From Hyphomicrobiaceae bacterium (GTDB taxonomy: Bacteria > Pseudomonadota > Alphaproteobacteria > Rhizobiales > Methyloligellaceae), in the NCBI GenBank assembly GCA_020637815.1, contig JACKJS010000001.1, forward strand, positions 372,001 through 436,000: 64,000 nt of DNA, read 5' to 3'. The position numbers and the translations under genes were made by a program. Positions within the stretch are counted from its first letter, which is position 1. Each line of letters starts with the position of its first letter. The notes under the pieces were generated by a model. The model did not search any database. It worked only from the letters and a program-made list of their open reading frames with translations, and was not told where the DNA came from. This document shows, piece by piece, positions 34,535 through 44,108 of this stretch.

Positions 34535-35968
34535 TCAGAAGAGCGACTTGGCAGCGGTTCCGGCGGCTGCGACCAGCGGCGACGGGTAGACAAAGAAGAA
34601 CATGATCAGCAATCCGGCCGCCCCGAGCACGACGGCCAAGAGTCGCGGCATCGGTTCGAAGCCCTCCACCGGTGCGTCGAAATACATGATCTTCACGATA
34701 CGCAGATAATAGAACGCGCCCACCACGCTGAGAAGAACGCCAATGACGGCAAGCAGGTAAAGCTTGGCTTCGATGGCCGCCAGGAACACGTAAAACTTGG
34801 CGAAGAAGCCCGCGAGCGGGGGAATGCCGGCGAGAGAGAACAGTAAGATCGCAAGGGCAAGCGCCATGAGCGGACTCGTGCGCGAAAGGCCCGCAAGTTG
34901 ATCGATATCCTCGACCATCTTTCCGTTTCGCCGGAGCGAAAGGATCACCGCGAAGGTGCCGAGCGTCATCACCAGGTAGATCGCGAGATAGACGATCACC
35001 CCTTGCACGCCCTGCTCCGTTCCCGCCGCAAGGCCCACGAGCGCAAAGCCCATATGGCCGATGGAGCTGTAGGCCATCAGGCGTTTGATGTTGGTCTGGC
35101 CGATCGCGGCGAATGCGCCGAGACCCATCGAGGCGAGCGATAGGAAGATGACGATCTGCTGCCACTGATCGGTGATGGCGGGAAACGCGGAAATTACGAC
35201 GCGGACGAAGAGTGCCATGGCGGCGATCTTCGGCGCGGCGGCGAAGAATGCGGTGACGGGCGTCGGCGCGCCCTCATACACATCCGGCGTCCACATATGG
35301 AACGGCACCGCCGAGATCTTGAAGGCGAAGCCCGTCAGCAGGAAGACGAGGCCGAAGATGAGGCCGAGATTGGTACCGGACGGCTGCACGGCGTTGGCGA
35401 TCTGCGAGAACTCGGTGGACCCGGTGAAGCCGTAAATAAGTGAGGCGCCGTAAAGCAGCATGCCCGACGACAGCGCGCCGAGAACGAAGTATTTCAAACC
35501 GGCTTCGGAGGAGCGCGCCGAGTCCCGTTTGAAGGCGGCCACCACGTAGAGCGCTAGGCTCTGCAATTCGAGGCCGACATAGAGCGCGATCAAATCGAAT
35601 GCCGAGATCATCATCAGCATGCCGGTGGTCGCGAACAGAAGCAGGACCGGATATTCGAACTTCACGCCGCCGTCGTTCCGCCAGAAGTCGCGCGACATGA
35701 TCAGCGCGACACCGGCGCCGATCAACGCGAGGATCTTCAGCAAGCGCGCGAACGGATCGACGATGAAGCTGCCACTGAACAGAGTCACGGTCCCCTCGCC
35801 CATGGCGACGAAGACCCCTGCGAGAACCAGCACGGCCACCGAAAGCCACAGGACAAGCTCGCCGCGGGCATCGGCGCGTCCGCCCACGCCGACCATAAGC
35901 AGCGCCATGGCACCCACCGCCAGGGTGAGCTCGGGAAGAAGGGGCAGAAGATTGAGATGTTCGGTCAT
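34535..35968 (-). CDS. nuoN: NADH-quinone oxidoreductase subunit N
   Basis: One of three antiporter-like proton-pumping subunits of complex I. The 477-aa protein has about 14 membrane helices. The conserved Lys-containing helix and the broken-helix region near AYSSIGHMGFALVGLAAG are recognisable. A GTG at 35983 overlaps the nuoM stop, but ATG 35968 has GAGG at proper distance and is preferred. It is the last gene of the nuo operon; birA follows after about 100 bases. Confidence 0.96.
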   Translation of the reverse strand: MTEHLNLLPLLPELTLAVGAMALLMVGVGGRADARGELVLWLSVAVLVLAGVFVAMGEGTVTLFSGSFIVDPFARLLKILALIGAGVALIMSRDFWRNDGGVKFEYPVLLLFATTGMLMMISAFDLIALYVGLELQSLALYVVAAFKRDSARSSEAGLKYFVLGALSSGMLLYGASLIYGFTGSTEFSQIANAVQPSGTNLGLIFGLVFLLTGFAFKISAVPFHMWTPDVYEGAPTPVTAFFAAAPKIAAMALFVRVVISAFPAITDQWQQIVIFLSLASMGLGAFAAIGQTNIKRLMAYSSIGHMGFALVGLAAGTEQGVQGVIVYLAIYLVMTLGTFAVILSLRRNGKMVEDIDQLAGLSRTSPLMALALAILLFSLAGIPPLAGFFAKFYVFLAAIEAKLYLLAVIGVLLSVVGAFYYLRIVKIMYFDAPVEGFEPMPRLLAVVLGAAGLLIMFFFVYPSPLVAAAGTAAKSLF

Positions 35969-35979
35969 AGCGGCCTCGT

Positions 35980-37494
35980 TCACGGCGCCAGCGCCAGGTG
36001 CGCCTGTTCGGCGGCGGCCAGGTTCGCTTTGAAGTCGGCCATAAGGGCTTCAACGGACGTCGCGGTCACGTCGAGGACCGGATTGGGATGGAACCCGAAA
36101 TAGATGGTCAGCAGGATCAGCGGGACCATGACCGCGACTTCGCGCAAGGATAGATCCTGAAGAGCCTTGAGGGCGGGATTGGTGATCTCGCCGAAGATGA
36201 TGCGGCGATAGAGCCAGAGCGCGTAACAGGCCGACAAGATGACGCCGGTGGCTGCCAGCGTCGCGACCCAGGTGTTGACCTGGAACACGCCAAGCAGGCT
36301 CAGGAACTCGCCGATGAAACCGGACGTACCGGGCAAGCCGACATTGGCGAGAGTAAAGATCATGAACACCGCGGCATAGAGCGGCATCCGGTTCACGAGC
36401 CCGCCGAAGACCGAAATCTCATGGGTGTGCATGCGGTCGTAGACGACGCCCACGCAGAGGAACAGTCCGGCGGAGACAAGGCCATGGGAGAGCATCAGGA
36501 AGATGCCACCTTGGAGGCCCTGCATGGTCAAGGTGAAGATGCCGATCGTCACGAAACCCATATGGGCGATTGACGAGTAGGCAATCAGCTTTTTCATGTC
36601 CTCTTGGGCAAGCGCCACGAGCGAGGTGTAGATCACCGCGATCACCGATAGCGCGTAGATCAACGGCGCGAAATCTACCGAGGCGAGTGGGAACATCGGG
36701 ATCGAGAAACGCAAGAAACCGTAGCCACCGAGCTTCAAGAGAATGCCGGCCAGAACCACGGACCCTGCCGTCGGCGCCTGCACATGCGCGTCCGGCAGCC
36801 AGGTATGGACAGGCCACATGGGTAGCTTCACGGCGAAGGATGCGAAAAAGGCCAGCCACAGCCAGGTCTGCATCTGTGGCGGGAAATCGTGGGCCAGCAA
36901 TTGCGGGATGTTGGTGGTCCCAGCCTCCCAATACATCGCCATGATCGCCAGCAGCATCAGCAGCGAGCCGGCGAGCGTGTAGAGGAAGAACTTGAAGCTC
37001 GCATAGACGCGATTGGTGCCGCCCCAAATGCCGATGATCAGGAACATCGGAATGAGGCCGCCCTCGAAGAACAGGTAGAACATCACGAGATCGAGGGAGC
37101 AGAACACGCCGAGCATCAGCGTTTCGAGGATCAGGAAAGCGATCATGAACTCCCGCACCCGCGTCTTGATCGCCCCATAGGTCGATAGGACCGTGATGGG
37201 CATCAGCAGCGTGGTGAGGATGAGGAAGGGCATGGAGATGCCGTCGACACCCATATGGAAGTTGATCGGGCCGAGCCAGGACCGTTCCTCGACGAATTGG
37301 AACTTCGCGGTGGTCGGATCGAAGTCGCGCCACAGCAGCAGCGAAATCGCGAAGGTGATCAGCGTCGTCCAAAGCGCGATGTAGCGTGCGTTGCGGGCCG
37401 TGCTGTCGTCGTCTCCGCGCAGCGCGAAGATCAACAGCGCGCCGACGAGCGGCAGAAACGTCACCGTGGAGAGGATGGGCCAACCGTAGCTCAT
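35980..37494 (-). CDS. nuoM: NADH-quinone oxidoreductase subunit M
   Basis: Antiporter-like proton-translocating subunit of complex I, 504 aa. The conserved Glu is in LFFEGGLIPMFLIIG, the HTWLPDAHVQAPTAGSV loop follows, and the key Lys lies near AQEDMKKLIAYSS. The start, MSYGWPIL at 37494, overlaps the nuoL stop by four bases; longer readings in frame run into nuoL and were not used. Confidence 0.97.
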   Translation of the reverse strand: MSYGWPILSTVTFLPLVGALLIFALRGDDDSTARNARYIALWTTLITFAISLLLWRDFDPTTAKFQFVEERSWLGPINFHMGVDGISMPFLILTTLLMPITVLSTYGAIKTRVREFMIAFLILETLMLGVFCSLDLVMFYLFFEGGLIPMFLIIGIWGGTNRVYASFKFFLYTLAGSLLMLLAIMAMYWEAGTTNIPQLLAHDFPPQMQTWLWLAFFASFAVKLPMWPVHTWLPDAHVQAPTAGSVVLAGILLKLGGYGFLRFSIPMFPLASVDFAPLIYALSVIAVIYTSLVALAQEDMKKLIAYSSIAHMGFVTIGIFTLTMQGLQGGIFLMLSHGLVSAGLFLCVGVVYDRMHTHEISVFGGLVNRMPLYAAVFMIFTLANVGLPGTSGFIGEFLSLLGVFQVNTWVATLAATGVILSACYALWLYRRIIFGEITNPALKALQDLSLREVAVMVPLILLTIYFGFHPNPVLDVTATSVEALMADFKANLAAAEQAHLALAP

Positions 37495-39416
37495 GGCTTC
37501 AATGCGCCTCCCGCCACGATGAAATAGGTGATGAGAAGCGCAACGCCGATCAGCATGACGAAGGCATAGTGGTAGATGTAGCCGGTTTGCAGCCGGACCA
37601 CGCCACGTGTGATGTCGAGCACGCGCGCGGCGATCCCGTTCGGTCCAATTCCGTCGATGATTTTCCCGTCGCCGACCTTCCACAGGACGTTGGCGAGCCA
37701 TTTGGCCGGGCGGACGAAGATGCGGTCATAGAGCGCGTCGAAATACCAGGCATGCAGCAAGAACCGGTTCGCTGCCGGGAAGCGCTTGAGCAAGCCGAAG
37801 GGCACCAGCGGCTGCCACATATAGCAGTACCAGGCGATAACAAAGCCGAGCGTCATGGCGATCGTAGGCGACAGCGTCAGCCAGAGCGGCACGTCGTGAT
37901 GCCCATGCTCGGGCAGCACGATGGCCTCGCGCCAGAACGCCGCTTGATCGGCCCCGATGAAGAGATGCCGGAAGCCAAGCCCTGCGAAGAGCGCACCGGC
38001 CGCGAGCACCAGCAGCGGCACAGCCATGGTCCAAGGTGGTTCGTGCGCGTGATCGCGGACGTCTTTCGGTCCGCGGAAATTGCCTTCGAAGGTGAGGAAC
38101 ATCAGCCGCCAGGTGTAGAGCGAGGTCAGGAAGGCGGCGATCAGCACCATCCAATAGGTGTATTGACCGGTCAGGGAATGATCGAACCAAGTCGTCTCGA
38201 TGATGAAGTCCTTCGAGATGAACCCAGCAGTGAGCGGAAAGGCCGTCAGCGCCAGCGAGCCGATCAGCATCATCGCCCAGGTGAAGGGGATGACCTTCCG
38301 CAAGCCGCCCATGCGGCGCATGTCCTGGTTGTCGGCAAGCGTATGGATGACCGCGCCCGCGCACAGGAACAGAAGCGCCTTGAAGCAGGCATGTGTGAAA
38401 AGGTGGAACATGCCGGCGCCGTAGGCCCCTACCCCTTCGGCGGCGAACATGTAGCCGAGCTGCGAGCAGGTGGAATAGGCGATCACGCGTTTGATGTCGG
38501 TCTGCACCAGTGCGGCCGTCGCGGCGAAGAACGCGCTGGTTGCGCCGATGATGGCGACGAAAGCGAGCGCGTATGGCGCAAGGTCGAAGAGAGGCGACAG
38601 ACGCGCGACCATGAACACGCCCGCCGTCACCATCGTCGCCGCGTGGATCAGCGCGGAGACCGGTGTCGGGCCTTCCATGGCGTCCGGCAACCAGGTGTGG
38701 AGCAGGAACTGCGCCGACTTGCCCATGGCGCCCATGAAGAGCAGGAAACAGATCACCTCGAGCGCCGGCACCTGCCAGGACAGGAAAGTCATGGTCTTGC
38801 CGACCTGGTCGGGCGCCGCGGCGAAGATGGAGTCGTACTGCACCGCGCCGAAAATGTAGTAGATCCCGAAAATGCCCAGGAGGAAGCCGAAATCGCCCAC
38901 GCGGTTGACGACGAAGGCCTTGATCGCGGCGGCGTTGGCGGAGGGCTTCTTGTACCAGAAGCCGATAAGCAGATAGGACGCGAGGCCGACGCCTTCCCAA
39001 CCGAAGAACAGCTGCACCAGATCGTCCGAGGTCACCAGAGCCAACATGGCGAAGGTGAACATGGACAGGTACGCGAAGAAGCGCTGCTTATGCGGGTCCT
39101 CGTGCATGTAGCCCACGGAATAGAGGTGCACGAGCGACGACACCGTGTTGACCACGACCAGCATGACCGCCGTAAGCGTGTCGACCCGGATCGACCAATA
39201 GGTCTCGAACTGTCCGGAATGCATGAAGCCGATCAGTGCGATGCGCACGTCTTCGCCCTCGATGGCCACCTGATAGAAGGCGATCCAAGACAGGAGCGCG
39301 GCCACGAGCATGAGCGTGGTGGTGACGATCTCGCAGGCGCGCGCGCCGACGAGGCGTCCGAAGAGTCCCGCGAACAGTGCCCCGATCAGGGGAAGGAAGA
39401 GGATTGCGTGATACAT
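37491..39416 (-). CDS. nuoL: NADH-quinone oxidoreductase subunit L
   Basis: Distal antiporter-like subunit of complex I, 641 aa. It has the conserved FFGWEGVGLASYLLIGFWY (Glu in helix 5) and HTWLPDAMEGPTPVSALIHA, and at the C-terminus the long lateral helix that spans the other pump subunits. It overlaps nuoM by four bases and lies 12 bases after nuoK. Confidence 0.97.
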   Translation of the reverse strand: MYHAILFLPLIGALFAGLFGRLVGARACEIVTTTLMLVAALLSWIAFYQVAIEGEDVRIALIGFMHSGQFETYWSIRVDTLTAVMLVVVNTVSSLVHLYSVGYMHEDPHKQRFFAYLSMFTFAMLALVTSDDLVQLFFGWEGVGLASYLLIGFWYKKPSANAAAIKAFVVNRVGDFGFLLGIFGIYYIFGAVQYDSIFAAAPDQVGKTMTFLSWQVPALEVICFLLFMGAMGKSAQFLLHTWLPDAMEGPTPVSALIHAATMVTAGVFMVARLSPLFDLAPYALAFVAIIGATSAFFAATAALVQTDIKRVIAYSTCSQLGYMFAAEGVGAYGAGMFHLFTHACFKALLFLCAGAVIHTLADNQDMRRMGGLRKVIPFTWAMMLIGSLALTAFPLTAGFISKDFIIETTWFDHSLTGQYTYWMVLIAAFLTSLYTWRLMFLTFEGNFRGPKDVRDHAHEPPWTMAVPLLVLAAGALFAGLGFRHLFIGADQAAFWREAIVLPEHGHHDVPLWLTLSPTIAMTLGFVIAWYCYMWQPLVPFGLLKRFPAANRFLLHAWYFDALYDRIFVRPAKWLANVLWKVGDGKIIDGIGPNGIAARVLDITRGVVRLQTGYIYHYAFVMLIGVALLITYFIVAGGALKP

Positions 39417-39428
39417 CGTCTCCCGTCC

Positions 39429-39737
39429 TCAGCCTTTCAGGTGATCGATTTCGGCGACGTCGATCGTGCCGCGATTGCGGAAATACACGACGACGATGGC
39501 GAGGCCGATCGCGGCTTCCGCGGCTGCGACGGTCAGGACGATCAGCGTGAAGATCTGACCGACAAGATCGTCATGGAACGCGGAAAACGCCACGAGGTTG
39601 ATATTGACCGCCAAGAGGATCAGTTCGATCGACATCAGGATGACGATCACGTTCTTGCGGTTGAGGAAGATGCCGAACACGCCGATGGTGAACACCACGG
39701 CCGCCACGGTCAGGTAGTGGGATAGACCGACGGTCAT
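39429..39737 (-). CDS. nuoK: NADH-quinone oxidoreductase subunit K
   Basis: A 102-aa, three-helix membrane subunit with the conserved Glu residues of the proton path in SIELILLAVN and AAAEAAIGLA. It overlaps the nuoJ stop by four bases. Confidence 0.97.
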   Translation of the reverse strand: MTVGLSHYLTVAAVVFTIGVFGIFLNRKNVIVILMSIELILLAVNINLVAFSAFHDDLVGQIFTLIVLTVAAAEAAIGLAIVVVYFRNRGTIDVAEIDHLKG

Positions 39738-40342
39738 TTCAGCCCCCTCCCCGATTCGACCTGAACGACCTCGATGGAGGTCTCCGGGGTGCGCGCGACT
39801 TGGTCGGGAATGCTTTGGCGCCGGACGTCGCGGCGGTGATGTAGCGTCAGCACGATGGCGCCGATCATGGCTACGAGCAGGATCAGCCCCGCGGCTTCGA
39901 ACAAATAGACGTAGTCGGTGTAGAGCAACTGCCCGAGAGCCTTGGTGTTGCTCACCTCCGTTTGCGGCGGTGCCGGGGCGTCGCTCACGAGATTCGGCGC
40001 CGTGACCCAGGCGCCCACGACGAAGACCAGTTCGAACAGCAGGATCAAGCCGACGAGCAGTCCGATGGGAAGGATTTTCAGGACGCCTGCCCGAAGCTCG
40101 GCGAAGTTCACGTCGAGCATCATGACTACGAACAGGAATAGCACCATCACCGCGCCGACATAGACGACGACGAGGATCATCGCGAGGAACTCAGCGCCGA
40201 GCAGAACGAACAGCCCAGCGGCGTTGAAGAAGGCGAGGATCAGAAACAGGACGGCGTGCACGGGATTCTTCGCCGCGACGACCATGACGGCCGAGGCGAT
40301 GAGCACAAAGGCGAAGAGATAGAAGAACAGCGCGGGCAGCAT
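39734..40342 (-). CDS. nuoJ: NADH-quinone oxidoreductase subunit J
   Basis: A 202-aa membrane subunit with five helices. The conserved YVGAVMVLFLFVVMML segment carries the pi-bulge helix that coordinates coupling. The polar C-terminal tail after residue 165 is variable. A 134-base gap separates it from nuoI upstream, the largest inside the operon; I see no terminator or recognisable motif in it. Confidence 0.96.
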   Translation of the reverse strand: MLPALFFYLFAFVLIASAVMVVAAKNPVHAVLFLILAFFNAAGLFVLLGAEFLAMILVVVYVGAVMVLFLFVVMMLDVNFAELRAGVLKILPIGLLVGLILLFELVFVVGAWVTAPNLVSDAPAPPQTEVSNTKALGQLLYTDYVYLFEAAGLILLVAMIGAIVLTLHHRRDVRRQSIPDQVARTPETSIEVVQVESGRGLK

Positions 40343-40476
40343 CAGCCGGTCTCTCCCGTTGTGGAAAGACGGCCCGAAAGCAACTTCGCGCGTTCGCCGT
40401 GCCTATTCAGCAACCTTGCCCCCAAAACCATGTCCCCAAGATGTTGCGTCTTGGGCCTTCGTGTTTCCTCGACCGC

Positions 40477-40968
40477 CTAGCGATAAGGCGAGTCCAATTC
40501 GATGTTCTTCGCAATTTCCCGTTCCCAACGGTCTCCGTTGGCGAGCAACTGCGCCTTGTCGTAATACAGTTCTTCCCGCGTTTCCGTCGCGAATTCGAAG
40601 TTCGGCCCTTCGACGATCGCTTCGACCGGGCAGGCTTCCTGACAGAAGCCGCAATAGATGCACTTCACCATGTCGATGTCGTACCGGGTCGTGCGCCGCG
40701 TGCCGTCATTGCGTCGCGGACCGGCTTCGATGGTGATGGCCTGGGCGGGGCAGATTGCCTCGCACAGCTTGCAAGCGATGCAGCGCTCCTCTCCGTTAGG
40801 GTAGCGGCGCAGCGCATGCTGCCCCCGGAAGCGCGGGCTCAAGGGACCCTTCTCGTAGGGGTAGTTCAGCGTAGCCTTCGGCGCGACGAAATACTTCATC
40901 GAGAGCCAGAAGGCCCAGACGAACTCCAGGAGCAGGAGCGATTTGGCAGCTTGTGCGAAGCGTTTCAC
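40477..40968 (-). CDS. nuoI: NADH-quinone oxidoreductase subunit I
   Basis: Peripheral-arm subunit with two [4Fe-4S] clusters (N6a, N6b). The 163-aa protein has the two ferredoxin motifs CIACKLCEAICP (Cys63, 66, 69, 73) and CIYCGFCQEACP (Cys103, 106, 109, 113). The N-terminal amphipathic helix anchors it to the membrane part. It follows nuoH after 12 bases. Confidence 0.97.
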   Translation of the reverse strand: MKRFAQAAKSLLLLEFVWAFWLSMKYFVAPKATLNYPYEKGPLSPRFRGQHALRRYPNGEERCIACKLCEAICPAQAITIEAGPRRNDGTRRTTRYDIDMVKCIYCGFCQEACPVEAIVEGPNFEFATETREELYYDKAQLLANGDRWEREIAKNIELDSPYR

Positions 40969-40980
40969 CGGCCGTCCTCC

Positions 40981-42003
40981 TCAAACCCCGTGTTGCCAGA
41001 GCCGCAAGACCACGGCGACGATCACTACGGCCGCGAGCGAGATCGGCAGGAACACCTTCCAACCGAGCCGCATCAACTGGTCGTAGCGATAGCGCGGCAC
41101 GAACGCCTTCACCATGGAGACCATGAAGAATAGGAAGCAGACCTTAGCCACGAACCAAAGAACGCCCGGGATCCAGGTGAACGGCGCGAAGGGAATCGGC
41201 GACAGCCATCCGCCGAGGAACAGGACGGTCCCGAGGCTGCAGAGCAGGATGATGGCGACATATTCGCCGAGCATGAAGATCATATACGGGGTCGAGGAGT
41301 ACTCGACCATGTACCCGGCGACGAGTTCGGATTCCGCCTCCAAGAGGTCGAAGGGCGGCCGGTTCGTCTCGGCCAGCAACGACACGAAGAAGATCACGAA
41401 CATCGGGAACAGCGGTAGCCAATACCAGCCGAACAGGCCGAGCCCGCGATCCTGGGCCTGGACAATCTCGGTGAGGTTCAGCGTGCCTGCACAGAGCAGC
41501 ACCGTGATGATGACGAAGCCGATGGAGACCTCGTAGGACACCATCTGCGCGGCGGAGCGCAGCGCCGCGAGAAAGGCGTATTTGGAGTTGGACGCCCAGC
41601 CCGCCATGATGACGCCGTACACTTCGAGGCTCGAGATGGCGAAAATGTAGAGGATGCCGACATTGATGTCGGCGACGGCCCAGCCCTCGGCGACCGGCAC
41701 GACGGCCCATGCCGAAATGGCGAGCCCCGCAGTGACGATCGGGGCGAGTAGGAACAGCCCCTTGTTCGCGCTCGCCGGAATAATGAATTCCTTGAACACG
41801 AATTTCAGGAGGTCGGCGAAGGACTGCCACAGACCGAACGGGCCGACGACGTTCGGACCGCGCCGCATCTGCACGGCTGCCCAGATCTTCCGGTCCGCCA
41901 GAAGCACGAACGCGATGAAGACCAGCAGCACCACGATCACCGCGAGGCTGTGCGCCACGATCAGGGTGGTCGGCCACCCATAGCTGGTCCACCACTCAGC
42001 CAT
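40981..42003 (-). CDS. nuoH: NADH-quinone oxidoreductase subunit H
   Basis: Membrane subunit that lines the quinone cavity, 340 aa with eight helices. Conserved acidic loops are visible: QMRRGPNVVGPFG near the N-terminus and AETNRPPFDLLEAESELVAG in the third cytoplasmic loop. The start overlaps the nuoG stop by 8 bases. Confidence 0.97.
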   Translation of the reverse strand: MAEWWTSYGWPTTLIVAHSLAVIVVLLVFIAFVLLADRKIWAAVQMRRGPNVVGPFGLWQSFADLLKFVFKEFIIPASANKGLFLLAPIVTAGLAISAWAVVPVAEGWAVADINVGILYIFAISSLEVYGVIMAGWASNSKYAFLAALRSAAQMVSYEVSIGFVIITVLLCAGTLNLTEIVQAQDRGLGLFGWYWLPLFPMFVIFFVSLLAETNRPPFDLLEAESELVAGYMVEYSSTPYMIFMLGEYVAIILLCSLGTVLFLGGWLSPIPFAPFTWIPGVLWFVAKVCFLFFMVSMVKAFVPRYRYDQLMRLGWKVFLPISLAAVVIVAVVLRLWQHGV

Positions 42004-44101
42004 CGGTGCCAGTCGCTTTCTCCTCGTCCGCGTGCATCGCGCTCAGGCTCGCCATGATGGCGGATGCGCGCGCAATGGGATTGGAGAGGTAGTAGTCGGC
42101 GATCGAGAGGCCGAAGGGTGAGTCTCCCGGCGCGATGGTGTGTCTCGCGAGTTCGACGATGGGACCGGCGTCGGCCGGTTCGAGCGTGTCGAGCCGGGCC
42201 AGTTGCGGCGCGGCGGCGTACATCTTGGCGCGCAGTTCCCGCAGCGTCTCGAAGCCAAGCGGTTTGCCGAGCGCCTTCGCCAAGTCGCGAAGGATTGTCC
42301 AGTCCTCGCGCGCCTCACCGGGCGGGAAGATCGCGCGTGCGGTCATCTGCGCGCGGCCTTCCGTGTTGACGTAGGTGCCGTCCTTCTCCGTATAGGCGGC
42401 GCCCGGCAGGATCACGTCGGCACGATGAGCGCCTTTGTCGCCGTGGCTGCCCTGGTAGATGACGAACGCATCCCCAAGCTCCGGAATATCGATTTCGTCG
42501 GCGCCGAGGAGATAGAGCACGTCGAGTTCGCCCGTCCCCGCCGCCTTGATCATGCGACCGGTATCGAATCCCTTCTCTCCCGGCACGAAGCCGAGGTCGA
42601 GACCGGCAACCCGCGCCGCCGCCGTATGAAGCACGTTGAAGCCGTTCCATCCTTCGTCAATCGCGCCACGTTCGGTCACGATCCGCGCACCAACGGCCAA
42701 AATCTCATAGCCGTCGGGCCGCGCGAACGCGGCTTGGCCGAGGACGACCATGGGCTTCTTGGCGTCCTTCAAGATCTTGGCGAAGTCGTTCTTGCCGCTG
42801 GCAACCTCGGCCAAGGTCTCCGGTCCGGCGCCGAGCTTCACGTAAGGATAGGTCAGGTCCACGTCCGCGCCGATGACGCCGACGGGGAAATGTCCCTCCA
42901 ACTGCTTCCAGCGCTTGCGGATACGCGCATTGAGCACCGGCGCTTCGATTTGAGGATCGCAGCCGACGAGGAGCAGCGCATCCGCATCCTCGATTCCGGC
43001 GATGGATGTGTTGAACACATAGGTCGCCCGGCCGAGAGCCGGATTGAATTTCGCGCCCGCTTGGCGGCAATCGATATTCGGCGACCCAAGCCGTTCGGCC
43101 AGCTCCTTCAGCGCGAACATCTCTTCGGCGGCGGCAAGATCGCCGGCAATCGCACCGAATTTCGCGCCGGCCGATGTCTTCATGCGATCGGCGATCGCAG
43201 CGAACGCGTCGTCCCAACCGCACGGCGTGAGCTTTCCGTCCTTGCGCACATAGGGCCGGTCGAGACGCTGCGTCCGCAGACCGTCCCAAATGTAGCGGGC
43301 CTTGTCGGAAAGCCACTCCTCGTTCACCGCGTCGTTGATGCGCGGCAGGATGCGCATGACTTCCTTCCCGCGCGAGTCGACGCGGATGGAGGACCCCACA
43401 GCATCCATGACATCGATGGATTGGGTCTTGGTCAGTTCCCACGGACGCGCCTGGAAGGCATAGGGTTTCGAGGTCAACGCGCCGACTGGGCACAAATCCA
43501 CGACATTGGCGGACAGGTTCGAATGCAGGCCGCGTTCGAGATAGGTGGTGATCTCCATGTCCTCGCCGCGCCCGATGGCACCCAGTTCCTGAACGCCGGC
43601 GACTTCGGTCATGAAGCGGACACAGCGCGTGCAATGAATGCAACGCGTCATCGAGGTTTTGATCAGCGGGCCGAGATATTTGTCTTCGACGGCGCGCTTG
43701 TTGTCCTTGAAGCGGCCTTCGTCGAAGCCATAGGCCATGGCCTGATCCTGCAGGTCGCACTCGCCGCCCTGATCGCAGATCGGGCAGTCCAGCGGGTGGT
43801 TGACCAGCAGGAATTCGAGCGTGCCTTCCTGCGCCCGGCGCGTCGTTTCCGATTTCGTGTTGATGGTCGGCAGGGTGCCGTCCCTGCCTGGCCGCAGATC
43901 GTTGACCGACATGGCGCAGGACGCGACGGGCTTGGGCATGCCCACCACTTCGACCAGGCACATGCGGCAATTACCGGCGATCGACAGGCGTTCGTGGAAA
44001 CAGAAGCGCGGAATCTCGACGCCTGCGAGCTCACAAGCCTGAATCAGGGTGATGCCGTCCGGGACGTCGTACTCGATGTCGTCGATAATGATCTTCGGCA
44101 T
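41996..44101 (-). CDS. nuoG: NADH-quinone oxidoreductase subunit G
   Basis: Largest peripheral subunit, 701 aa. The N-terminal [2Fe-2S] domain has Cys34, 45, 48 and 62. The HxxxCxxC-type cluster ligands are in NHPLDCPICDQGGECDL, and the next [4Fe-4S] site is TRCIHCTRCVRF. The remainder is a molybdopterin-oxidoreductase-like domain without cofactor. The frame is open upstream over nuoF, but MPKIIIDDIEYDV at 44101, 7 bases after the nuoF stop, is the conserved start. Confidence 0.97.
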   Translation of the reverse strand: MPKIIIDDIEYDVPDGITLIQACELAGVEIPRFCFHERLSIAGNCRMCLVEVVGMPKPVASCAMSVNDLRPGRDGTLPTINTKSETTRRAQEGTLEFLLVNHPLDCPICDQGGECDLQDQAMAYGFDEGRFKDNKRAVEDKYLGPLIKTSMTRCIHCTRCVRFMTEVAGVQELGAIGRGEDMEITTYLERGLHSNLSANVVDLCPVGALTSKPYAFQARPWELTKTQSIDVMDAVGSSIRVDSRGKEVMRILPRINDAVNEEWLSDKARYIWDGLRTQRLDRPYVRKDGKLTPCGWDDAFAAIADRMKTSAGAKFGAIAGDLAAAEEMFALKELAERLGSPNIDCRQAGAKFNPALGRATYVFNTSIAGIEDADALLLVGCDPQIEAPVLNARIRKRWKQLEGHFPVGVIGADVDLTYPYVKLGAGPETLAEVASGKNDFAKILKDAKKPMVVLGQAAFARPDGYEILAVGARIVTERGAIDEGWNGFNVLHTAAARVAGLDLGFVPGEKGFDTGRMIKAAGTGELDVLYLLGADEIDIPELGDAFVIYQGSHGDKGAHRADVILPGAAYTEKDGTYVNTEGRAQMTARAIFPPGEAREDWTILRDLAKALGKPLGFETLRELRAKMYAAAPQLARLDTLEPADAGPIVELARHTIAPGDSPFGLSIADYYLSNPIARASAIMASLSAMHADEEKATGTDG

Positions 44102-44108
44102 GAGGGCC

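Noticed and set aside
37386..39725. 779-codon open frame on the plus strand opposite nuoL and nuoM
   Set aside because: It is the antisense of well-identified complex I genes, is rich in His, Arg and Glu in the way GC-rich shadow frames are, and has no recognisable domain.
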